Assembly: GCA_964468755.1 (NCBI GenBank)
Contig: CAYXWH010000054.1
Location: forward strand, 1-12,495
Reading direction: 5' to 3'
Source: CAYXWH01 sp964468755
Lineage (GTDB): Bacteria; Chloroflexota; Dehalococcoidia; Dehalococcoidales; RBG-16-60-22
DNA length: 12,495 nucleotides
Shown: positions 7,069-12,495 of the stretch, one piece after another
Position numbering within the stretch: the first letter of the stretch is position 1
Layout of the letters: every line of letters starts with the position of its first letter
Translations under genes and position numbers: made by a program
The notes under the pieces: model-generated
Databases searched by the model: none
What the model was told of the DNA's origin: nothing
Seen by the model: the letters and a program-made list of their open reading frames with translations, nothing else

Positions 7069-7679
7069 TATTTCTTCAACCTTTCCAGGCTGATGTTTGT
7101 CCGCATGGCTATCTTTCTCTGTAGCATTCGTACGCCATGAATGAGTGCTTCGGGACGCGGGGGGCAACCGGGCACATATACATCCACCGGGATAATCCGG
7201 TTATAGCCCGGAACCACACTGTAAGAAGACCGGAAAATACCGCCACTGATAGCACAGGCACCCATAGCGATTACCCACTTTGGCTCCGCCATCTGGTTAT
7301 ATATCCGCCGCACGTTGGGCGCCATTTTCCAGGTAAGGGTGCCGGCGGTAATCATCAGGTCAGCCTGGCGGGGTGAGGCGCGGAGGATTTCCATGCCAAA
7401 GCGGGAAAGGTCAAAACGAGGCCCATTGGCAGCAATAAACTCAAAGGCACAGCAGGCCGGGAAGCAGATCGCCGTCCAGAGTGATGAGCGCCGCCCCCAG
7501 TTGATCACCGCGTCCACCGTGGTCAGGAGAATATTTTTATTCAGTTCCTCATCCAGCCACTCGGCGGGGTCAGGGATAACCTGCTGGCTACTTGACTTCA
7601 GCTCTTCAATCACCTGCCCCTCAGCCCGGTCAAGCTCGATATCCGGATATATGTAGTTCCCCGGCCTATCTACTTCCAC
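7068..7679 (-). CDS. nuoB: NADH-quinone oxidoreductase subunit B (PSST-type, cluster N2)
   Basis: NuoB binds the terminal 4Fe-4S cluster N2, which reduces quinone. The four expected ligands are visible: the tandem C76-C77 in CFPACCAFEF, C142 in AMGACAISGG, and C172 in YVPGCPPRPEALIHG. Blocks SPRQADLMITAGTLTWKMAP and VPGYNRIIPVDVYVPGC are diagnostic. I choose the GTG at 7679, which overlaps the nuoA stop by 10 bases and has AGAAGG 7 bases upstream, giving 203 residues. A frame open as far as 7790 would lie inside nuoA. The usual family N-terminus begins near NILLTTVDAVINWGRRSSLW (49-68), so about 45 residues form an acidic N-terminal extension (YIYPDIELDRAEGQVIEEL). A GTG at 7613 is an alternative start giving 181 residues, but its Shine-Dalgarno is too close. 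Confidence 0.93.
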   Translation of the reverse strand: MEVDRPGNYIYPDIELDRAEGQVIEELKSSSQQVIPDPAEWLDEELNKNILLTTVDAVINWGRRSSLWTAICFPACCAFEFIAANGPRFDLSRFGMEILRASPRQADLMITAGTLTWKMAPNVRRIYNQMAEPKWVIAMGACAISGGIFRSSYSVVPGYNRIIPVDVYVPGCPPRPEALIHGVRMLQRKIAMRTNISLERLKK

Positions 7680-8041
7680 TCCAGCACCTTCTTTCTCCAC
7701 GCATACACATAACCGACAAGTGCCAGGAAAATGATAATCAGGACCACAATAAAGCCGCCGCCACCCAGTTCCCGGAAACCGACCGCCCACGGATAGAGAA
7801 AGACCACCAGGACATCAAGCGCCAGGAACACCAAGGCATAGAAGTAGTAGTGGAAGTTGAACTGCACCCAGGTCTTACCAAAGGTCTCCATACCGCACTC
7901 AAAGGTTGAGTTCTTGATGGGATTGGGGTTATTGGGAACGATTTTAAGAAACCTCAGGACAACGGGAAGAAGGACCATAAAAAGAGTAAACAGGACGGCA
8001 ACTACAAAATACAGACCAATATAACCATAGTTTACCAGCAA
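7670..8041 (-). CDS. nuoA: NADH-quinone oxidoreductase subunit A, first gene of the operon
   Basis: NuoA is a three-helix membrane subunit at the junction between the peripheral and membrane arms. The 123 residues show three hydrophobic segments (about 7-30, 64-86, 96-114). The conserved loop NPIKNSTFECGMETFGKTWV (40-59) follows, then FHYYFYALVFLALDVLVVFL and YPWA. The start is a TTG at 8041: an in-frame TAG is the immediately preceding codon, and GAGGG lies 6 bases upstream. The conserved acidic pair usually seen as DVE in the second helix is here D76-V-L78, so the second acidic residue is missing. The C-terminus WRKKVLEWK overlaps nuoB by 10 bases. As the first gene after the divergent spacer, it sets the operon's 5' end. 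Confidence 0.95.
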   Translation of the reverse strand: MLVNYGYIGLYFVVAVLFTLFMVLLPVVLRFLKIVPNNPNPIKNSTFECGMETFGKTWVQFNFHYYFYALVFLALDVLVVFLYPWAVGFRELGGGGFIVVLIIIFLALVGYVYAWRKKVLEWK

Positions 8042-8082
8042 CTACTGCCCTCGCTGTACAAAAATGACCTTGCCGCGCTTAA

Positions 8083-8123
8083 GTTAGGTATTATGGCTTA
8101 CAATTGTTAGGTATAAACACCTA
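8083..8123. repeat. Short repeats in the nuo leader region
   Basis: GTTAGGTAT occurs twice (8083-8091 and 8106-8114) in direct orientation, 23 bases apart, about two helical turns. An inverted half-site ACCTA follows at 8119-8123. In a nuo transcript starting near 8135, the TAGGT arm would come first and could pair with either of the two ACCTA copies. The repeats could be operator sites or alternative RNA hairpins. The repeats are seen; the function is inferred. Confidence 0.35.
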
Positions 8124-8139
8124 GTCCGATAGCCGTTGG

Positions 8140-8157
8140 TCAGTATACCATAACTGA
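8140..8157. promoter_or_regulatory. Dyad overlapping the candidate nuo -10 box
   Basis: TCAGT, 8 bases, ACTGA forms a 5-bp inverted repeat that covers the candidate TATACT -10 element of the nuo promoter. Its position would suit a repressor operator. Short dyads occur by chance, so this is a weak call. Confidence 0.25.
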
Positions 8158-8171
8158 TTTTCCAAAAACAA
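8142..8171 (-). promoter_or_regulatory. Candidate sigma-70-type promoter for the nuo operon
   Basis: On the minus strand TTGTTT (8171-8166), an 18-base spacer and TATACT (8147-8142) make the best -35/-10 pair in the spacer upstream of nuoA. The -10 matches the consensus at 5 of 6 bases, the -35 at only 3 of 6. It predicts a leader of roughly 95 bases before the nuoA TTG. CATAAT at 8092-8097 is another possible -10, but without a -35. Confidence 0.35.
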
Positions 8172-8244
8172 GCCCTTTGGGGGAATAATCATTGAAATAT
8201 TGATTAAATTGGGTCACCCGCTGGTAGCCAAAAGCTGAGTTACG

Positions 8245-8274
8245 TTGACAACCGGACAGCCATTCCGGTAAACT
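8245..8274 (+). promoter_or_regulatory. Candidate sigma-70-type promoter for tldD with a dyad in its spacer
   Basis: A perfect TTGACA (8245-8250) is followed after 18 bases by TAAACT (8269-8274), which matches the -10 consensus at 4 of 6. The spacer contains ACCGGA-CAGCCAT-TCCGGT (8251-8269), a perfect 6-bp inverted repeat that begins immediately after the -35 and ends at the -10. This placement is typical of repressor or MerR-type operators. Transcription would begin near 8281, leaving a leader of about 40 bases to the tldD ATG. Confidence 0.45.
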
Positions 8275-8319
8275 TACTTCACCACGAAGTACCATTGTTT
8301 CCCAGCAAGGATACGGAGC

Positions 8320-9696
8320 ATGACAAGCATTGAGTATGCCAGCGGTGAACTGGCGGAGCTACTGAAGAAAGCCGACGTCGATTATATGGAGGCCCGGCTG
8401 GAGGAGAGCCAGTCCAGCCATATAACCTACCGCGGCCAGGAACTGGAGTCCATCGGTCGGACAACGGCCGTCGGTGGCAATGTGCGCGCGCTGGTAAAGG
8501 GCGGCTGGGGCTTCTTCAGCTTTAACAGCTTCGAGGAGCTGGCCGACAAAGTGGACCGGGCTATCAAGCAGGCGAGGCTTGTCGGCAGCCAGAAAAGCCG
8601 GCTGGCGCCGGTCAACGCCACGGTTGACTCCGTTCCCTGGGAGGGAGCACGGAACCCGGTCACCATCCCCCTGGCGGAAAAGAAACAACTCCTTGACGAA
8701 TATAATGAAATCATCGGGCGCACTGCCGGGATACAGACGTCAACCATCGGCTACACGGATAGCCATAAAAAGACGGTCTTTCTCAGCTCCGCGGGAAGCT
8801 TTATAGAGCAGGAGAGGGCTGATGTGGCGCTGAGGCTGGCGGCAATTGCTGCCCGGGATGGTGAAGTCCAGCAGGTTGGGCTGAGCCTGGGCAGCCTGGG
8901 TGACTTCAATGCCATACAGCACCTGCACGGGCAGGTAGCGGAAATGGCCAGGCGCTCCGTCGTGCTGCTCTCGGCACCACAGGTAGCCGGCGGCGAGTAC
9001 ACGGTGGTCCTGGACCCGGTGCTGGCCGGGGTATTTGTCCATGAAGCCTTCGGCCACCTTTCGGAGTCGGATTTTGTTTACGAAAATGCGCAATTGCGCA
9101 ATATAATGACCCTGGGCAAGCAGTTCGGCGGTGCTCATCTCAATATTGTTGATTCGGCAGCCATGCCCAGGCTGCGCGGCAGCTACCGTTACGACGACGA
9201 AGGGGTACCGGCCACCAAGACCTATCTCATTCGAGAAGGCAAACTGGTCGGCCGGCTCCATTCCCGAGAGACCGCCGCCAGGATGAAGGAGCCACCTACC
9301 GGCAATGCCCGGGCGGTAAGCTACCGCCACCCGCCCATCGTCCGCATGTCCAATACCTATATTGAGCCCGGGGATGTTTCTTTCGAGGACATGATTGCCG
9401 ATATCAAGGAAGGTATATACGCCAAAAACTGGTATGGCGGTACCACCAGTATGGAGATGTTCACTTTCTCCGCCGGCGAGGCATATATGATACGTAATGG
9501 TAAAATCGCTGAGACCCTGCGCCCGGTGGTACTCACCGGCAACGTATTTACCACCCTGCAAAACATCGATGCCATCGGTAACGACCTGGAAATGAACCAG
9601 GGCGGTGGCTGCGGCAAGGGAGCTCAATCGCCCCTTCCCGTCGCCAACGGCAGCCCGCATATCCGCATCCGCCACTGCCTGATCGGGGGCAAATAA
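8320..9696 (+). CDS. tldD: TldD family metalloprotease, catalytic subunit
   Basis: TldD is the zinc-binding, catalytic half of the TldD/TldE heterodimer. That complex trims unstructured or leader peptides, for example in maturation of microcin B17 and degradation of CcdA in E. coli. The catalytic HExxxH motif is intact: H241, E242 and H246 in FVHEAFGHLSESDF. The third ligand, equivalent to the C-terminal cysteine of E. coli TldD, is C431 in NQGGGCGKGAQSPLPV. The N-terminal domain contains YMEARLEESQSSHITYRGQE, typical of the family. Length is 458 residues (E. coli 481). The ATG has AAGGA 8 bases upstream. The gene ends in tandem TAA TAA codons and is followed directly by tldE, so the two are surely cotranscribed. 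Substrate is unknown; no obvious small peptide precursor lies nearby. Subfamily and cytoplasmic location are inferred from family knowledge. Confidence 0.95.
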   Translation: MTSIEYASGELAELLKKADVDYMEARLEESQSSHITYRGQELESIGRTTAVGGNVRALVKGGWGFFSFNSFEELADKVDRAIKQARLVGSQKSRLAPVNATVDSVPWEGARNPVTIPLAEKKQLLDEYNEIIGRTAGIQTSTIGYTDSHKKTVFLSSAGSFIEQERADVALRLAAIAARDGEVQQVGLSLGSLGDFNAIQHLHGQVAEMARRSVVLLSAPQVAGGEYTVVLDPVLAGVFVHEAFGHLSESDFVYENAQLRNIMTLGKQFGGAHLNIVDSAAMPRLRGSYRYDDEGVPATKTYLIREGKLVGRLHSRETAARMKEPPTGNARAVSYRHPPIVRMSNTYIEPGDVSFEDMIADIKEGIYAKNWYGGTTSMEMFTFSAGEAYMIRNGKIAETLRPVVLTGNVFTTLQNIDAIGNDLEMNQGGGCGKGAQSPLPVANGSPHIRIRHCLIGGK

Positions 9697-9699
9697 TAA

Positions 9700-11004
9700 A
9701 TGGAAAACATTCTGGCTCACGCCCAAAAAGTCGCCGAGGATGCTGAGGTATTTGTGGTTACCGCGGAGGAAACCGAGGTCCACTTCGAAGCCAACCGGCT
9801 CAAGCAACTACAGAGCCGGCAGCAGACCAGCGTCGCCCTACGCATTATCAAGGGAGGCAGGCTCGGCTATGCCACCACTACCTCACTGGACAGGGTAAAC
9901 GAGATAGTTGACGATGCGGTAGAGACCGCCCGGTTTGGCATGACCGCCCGCTTCCGGCTACCCGCGCCGAGTTCCTATCCGGAGGTAGCCATAGTGGACA
10001 CTTCAGTGGCTTCGGTACCTACTGAGACCATGATTGGCCTCGGCGAGGAAATGATAGGCCCGGTTACCACTCATACTCCGGGCATTATCTGCGAAGCCGA
10101 CATCAGTAAGGGCACCATATCGGTCCGCATCCTCAACTCTCGTGGCGGACAAGCAGGCTATCAGAAGAGCTTCTTTAGCCTGGGGATTGAGGGCAATCTG
10201 ACCCAGGATACCGACATGCTGTTCGTCGGTGAAATGGAGAGCTCATGTCACCCCGTCACCGATACCAGACCGGTAACCGATGCCGTGCTCCAGCAGCTTG
10301 AGCTGGCCAAACACCGCGCCTCGGTGCCCGGCAAGTCACTCCCGGTGGTGTTCACCCCCAATGGCGTAGCCAGCGCCATCCTCGCTCCCCTGATGGCTGC
10401 CTTCAATGGCCGGACCGTTCTTCAGGGAGCCTCACCGATAGGTGACAAGCTGGGGCGGCCGGTCTTTGACACAAAACTGTCCCTGTGGGATGATCCCACC
10501 GTCGCCTACCGACCCGGCAGCCGCCCCTGCGACGATGAAGGGACTCCCAGCCAGCGTACTCCCCTCGTGGAACGGGGCACAGTGGCGCACTTCCTCTACG
10601 ACCTGCAAACCGCCGCCCTGGCCGGGACCAGCAGCACCGGTAACGGCAGCCGGGGTCACGGCGGTCTGCCCGCGCCCGCCCCCACCGCCTTCACCATCGC
10701 CCCGGGCAGCACCACCTTTGCCGAAATGATCCAGGACATGAAGGAAGGTCTGGTCATTGAGCAACTCATGGGCGCCTCACAGAGCAATGTTCTCGGCGGT
10801 GAGTTCAGCGGTAACGTTCTGCTGGGCTTCAAAGTGGAAAACGGCACCATAGTCGGCCGGGTCAAGGACACCATGGTTTCCGGAAATATTTACCAGATGA
10901 TGAAACAGATTGCCGGCCTCAGCCGCGAGGTGAAATGGGTAGGCGGCTTTTTACAGACCCCTTACCTTTACTTTCCCGGCGTTGCCGTAGCCAGCAAAAC
11001 ATAG
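9700..11004 (+). CDS. tldE: TldE/PmbA family protein, non-catalytic partner of TldD
   Basis: TldE (PmbA) shares the fold of TldD but lacks the HExxxH metal site, and completes the substrate channel of the heterodimer. The 434 residues (E. coli 450) show typical features. These are VHFEANRLKQLQSRQQTSVA (26-45), ALRIIKGGRLGYATTT, a central LPVVFTPNGVASAILAPLMA, GDKLGRPVFDTKLSLWDDP, DDEGTPSQRTPLVERGTVAH, and a C-terminal LGGEFSGNVLLGFKVENG. No HExxxH is present, as expected. The ATG at 9700 comes right after the two tldD stop codons, with GGGGG 10 bases upstream. A proline/alanine-rich GLPAPAPTAF stretch lies in the C-terminal domain. An imperfect hairpin follows the stop. Confidence 0.93.
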   Translation: MENILAHAQKVAEDAEVFVVTAEETEVHFEANRLKQLQSRQQTSVALRIIKGGRLGYATTTSLDRVNEIVDDAVETARFGMTARFRLPAPSSYPEVAIVDTSVASVPTETMIGLGEEMIGPVTTHTPGIICEADISKGTISVRILNSRGGQAGYQKSFFSLGIEGNLTQDTDMLFVGEMESSCHPVTDTRPVTDAVLQQLELAKHRASVPGKSLPVVFTPNGVASAILAPLMAAFNGRTVLQGASPIGDKLGRPVFDTKLSLWDDPTVAYRPGSRPCDDEGTPSQRTPLVERGTVAHFLYDLQTAALAGTSSTGNGSRGHGGLPAPAPTAFTIAPGSTTFAEMIQDMKEGLVIEQLMGASQSNVLGGEFSGNVLLGFKVENGTIVGRVKDTMVSGNIYQMMKQIAGLSREVKWVGGFLQTPYLYFPGVAVASKT

Positions 11005-11028
11005 CATCCGTGGAAAGGTCCAGGATGC
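11004..11028 (+). other. Imperfect hairpin at the end of tldE
   Basis: GCATCC-(G)-TGGA-AAGG-TCCA-GGATGC folds into a 10-bp stem with one bulged G and a 4-base loop, starting on the last base of the tldE stop. A pyrimidine-rich but not U-rich run (ATAATTCCCCTTCCC) follows, so a classical terminator is doubtful. It may partly attenuate read-through into the PAC2 gene or protect the 3' end of the message. Confidence 0.4.
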
Positions 11029-11100
11029 GCATAATTCCCCTTCCCTTAATATTTACTATATGGTAAGCTTTAGGTGTGAAACCGCCGAGAGGTGTAGCAA

Positions 11101-11916
11101 ATGAGCGGCTTAGTAAAATTCCGTGCCCGGCCCAAGCTCAATTCACCCAACCTGCTGGCTGCCTGGCCCGGCATTGGCGATGTAGCGTCGATTGTGGCGA
11201 ATTATCTTAAAAGAAAGCTTGAATTCAAGGAGCTGGGTTCACTGGTGGCTTCCCACTTCTTCGATCCCATCGGCGTCGTGGTAAAGGATAACGTAATTGA
11301 GGCACCCCAGTTCCCGCAGAGCAATTTCTACTACTGGAAGAATAAAAGCGGGGGCGGCGACCTTATCCTCTTCATTGGCGAAGACCAGCCCAGCTCCAAG
11401 GGCTATGAGCTGGCCAACTCTGTCCTTGATGTCGGTCTGAAATTTCATGCCCAGCGCGTGTACACGTGCGCCGCGGCGATGACCCGCATCCACCACACCG
11501 AGCCGTCCCGGGTCTGGGGAGTAGCCACCAGCCCGAAGGTAACCGAAGACCTGAAGCAATACGACCTGATGCGGGCCAGTAACCTGCAAATTTCGGGGCT
11601 GAACGGGCTCCTTCTTGGCGTTGCCAAAGAACGGGCAATCGAAGGTGTCTGCCTGCTGGGCGAGGTGCCGCTCTACGCTACCCGGCTGCAGAACCCGGCA
11701 GCTGCCCTCGCCGTGCTCAAGGTGCTGACCAGGGTCCTGGACATAGAGGTAGACCTGGCGGAGCTGACCGGCGTGGCTATTGAAACGGGTGAGCGAATCA
11801 AGCAGATGGCCGCGCAGGCAATGGAAGAATACATCGACCTCTACACCGAGCCTATCTGGCAACGCGGCGAGGAAGAAGAGGATGAGGAGGAGGATGAGGA
11901 AGATGATGATGACTAG
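11101..11916 (+). CDS. PAC2-family protein (proteasome assembly chaperone 2-like) with acidic tail
   Basis: The 271 residues match the PAC2 fold, named after eukaryotic proteasome assembly chaperone 2 and found in many archaea and bacteria, mostly with unknown function. LLAAWPGIGDVASIVANYL (18-36) corresponds to the glycine-rich G[FW]PG.G N-terminal motif. GLNGLLLGVAKERAIEGVCL followed by LGEVP (166-190) is the second hallmark. The last 15 residues (257-271) are all Glu or Asp, encoded by a GA-rich trinucleotide tract; the body of the protein is not unusually acidic. A GAGAGGTG Shine-Dalgarno sits 6 bases before the ATG. It follows tldE after 96 bases that include a hairpin, so it may have its own promoter. 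No proteasome gene is in the window, and a chaperone role is not shown. Confidence 0.85.
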   Translation: MSGLVKFRARPKLNSPNLLAAWPGIGDVASIVANYLKRKLEFKELGSLVASHFFDPIGVVVKDNVIEAPQFPQSNFYYWKNKSGGGDLILFIGEDQPSSKGYELANSVLDVGLKFHAQRVYTCAAAMTRIHHTEPSRVWGVATSPKVTEDLKQYDLMRASNLQISGLNGLLLGVAKERAIEGVCLLGEVPLYATRLQNPAAALAVLKVLTRVLDIEVDLAELTGVAIETGERIKQMAAQAMEEYIDLYTEPIWQRGEEEEDEEEDEEDDDD

Positions 11917-11923
11917 CCAGACG

Positions 11924-11942
11924 GGCTGGTCTCTCCCCAGCC
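11924..11942 (+). other. Short inverted repeat between the PAC2 and GNAT genes
   Basis: GGCTGG-TCTCTCC-CCAGCC gives a 6-bp GC-rich stem with a 7-base loop soon after the PAC2 stop. No U-tract follows, so terminator function is unproven. Confidence 0.25.
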
Positions 11943-11981
11943 GGAGCAAACCGGGATGCAAATTCCCTGAGTGATAGTCCG

Positions 11982-12495
11982 ATGGATAGCGTGATTAGCG
12001 GCGAAAGGGTGAGACTCCGCAAGAAAAAACTGTCTGATGCCCGCAATGATTATACCTGGCACACCGATGCCGAGCTGGTCAAACTTGATGCCGCAATGCA
12101 TCTGACCATCTCCTACACCCAGTACCTCATCAGCTACGTCAGCGAACTGCATTTGCTGCCGCACACCAGCCACCGCTTCGCCGTAGATACCCTGGACGGC
12201 AGGCACATCGGCAACTGCACCTACTACAACGTCAATGACACCCGAGGCGAAGCCGAGGTTGGGGTCATGATCGGCGACCGCAATTACTGGGGAAAGGGTT
12301 ACGGCACCGATGTTATCCGTACCCTGGTCAACCATATTTTTGGCAAGACAAATCTTAACCGGCTCTATCTGAAAACACTGGACTGGAACAAGCGGGCGCA
12401 GCAGTGCTTTACCAAATGCGGTTTCCGGCCATGCGGGAATTTGTACCGTGAAGGCTATAACTTCCTGTTGATGGAGCTGCAACGCCATCAATGGT
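11982..12495 (+). CDS. GNAT-family N-acetyltransferase (RimJ/RimL-like), 3' end beyond the window
   Basis: A frame open from ATG 11982 to the window edge encodes at least 171 residues of an acetyl-CoA-dependent N-acetyltransferase of the RimJ/RimL type. The start SGERVRLRKKKLSDA is the usual first strand and loop. EVGVMIGDRNYWGKGYGTDV (92-111) is motif A, with the pyrophosphate-binding GKGYG. LNRLYLKTLDWNKRAQQCF followed by TKCGF (125-148) is motif B, with the conserved Asn at 136. Domain length suggests only a few residues are missing. There is no good Shine-Dalgarno before the ATG; a GTG at 11991 is a possible alternative. It lies 65 bases after the PAC2 gene on the same strand. Substrates of this group range from ribosomal protein N-termini to antibiotics and small amines, and cannot be told from sequence alone. 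Confidence 0.88.
   Translation, partial: MDSVISGERVRLRKKKLSDARNDYTWHTDAELVKLDAAMHLTISYTQYLISYVSELHLLPHTSHRFAVDTLDGRHIGNCTYYNVNDTRGEAEVGVMIGDRNYWGKGYGTDVIRTLVNHIFGKTNLNRLYLKTLDWNKRAQQCFTKCGFRPCGNLYREGYNFLLMELQRHQW

Noticed and set aside
7069..7167. A 33-residue N-terminal extension of nuoC
   Set aside because: It lies wholly within nuoB in another frame; the TAATG junction at 7068 gives a standard NuoC N-terminus.
7680..7790. A 37-residue further N-terminal extension of nuoB
   Set aside because: It lies inside the nuoA coding region and reads like an out-of-frame translation; the GTG at 7679 has a good Shine-Dalgarno.
8158..8244. Possible terminator from CCCTTTGGG-type pairing, and the GGGT-C-ACCC mini-palindrome in the divergent spacer
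   Set aside because: Stems of only 3-4 bp without a T-run; no converging gene requires a terminator here.
8740..9807. A 355-codon open frame on the minus strand opposite tldD
   Set aside because: It overlaps the catalytic part of tldD, where motifs and Zn ligands are intact on the other strand; no domain was recognised in it.
11239..11961. A 240-codon minus-strand frame opposite the PAC2 gene, and a similar 192-codon frame (11913-12491) opposite the GNAT gene
   Set aside because: Both mirror genes with clear family motifs on the plus strand, and neither shows a plausible domain or ribosome site.
1..12495. tRNA or rRNA genes, CRISPR repeats, insertion sequences, phage or attachment sites
   Set aside because: I looked for cloverleaf-like segments, regular spaced repeats, transposase motifs and terminal inverted repeats and saw none; base composition and gene style are even across the window.

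Overview
This window is typical bacterial DNA: dense, moderately GC-rich, with genes overlapping by a few bases and no introns, RNA genes, CRISPR array or insertion sequence. It holds two divergent gene groups. On the minus strand, entering at about position 8041 and running off the left edge, is a complex I (NADH:quinone oxidoreductase-type) operon in the order nuoA-B-C-D-H-I-J-K-[48-aa membrane protein]-[64-aa DUF2007-like protein]-L-M. On the plus strand, from position 8320 to the right edge, are tldD, tldE, a PAC2-family gene and the first 171 codons of a GNAT acetyltransferase gene.

The complex I operon has nuoC and nuoD as separate genes. It has no nuoE, nuoF or nuoG: nuoD runs straight into nuoH with a one-base overlap. 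Such an eleven-subunit complex without the NADH-oxidising module is known from Dehalococcoides and relatives (Chloroflexota), and from archaea and cyanobacteria with other electron-input partners. From gene order and protein character I infer an uncultured or little-studied Dehalococcoidia-type Chloroflexota bacterium, with moderate confidence; no marker gene here proves it. The visible parts cover the quinone-reducing arm (NuoB, C, D, I), the membrane connector (NuoA, H, J, K) and two of the three antiporter-like pumping subunits (NuoL, and NuoM cut by the edge). NuoN would be expected beyond position 1. Four junctions are TAATG stop/start overlaps, and five of the ten nuo genes start with TTG or GTG.

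Between nuoK and nuoL lies an insertion of about 470 bases that is not part of the standard complex I set. It has a perfect hairpin just after nuoK, a purine-rich stretch, an uncharacterised 48-residue two-helix membrane protein, and a small soluble protein resembling the DUF2007 'putative signal-transducing' family whose stop codon overlaps the nuoL start. This insertion is the most likely place in the window for something undescribed, such as an accessory or regulatory pair for the membrane arm.

The 278-base divergent spacer (8042-8319) carries plausible promoters in both directions and several small dyads and repeats. To the right, TldD (with its HExxxH zinc site and distal cysteine) and TldE form the expected two-subunit metalloprotease. 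They are followed by a PAC2-domain protein with a purely acidic 15-residue tail, then a RimJ/RimL-like acetyltransferase. No peptide precursor for TldD/E is visible here.
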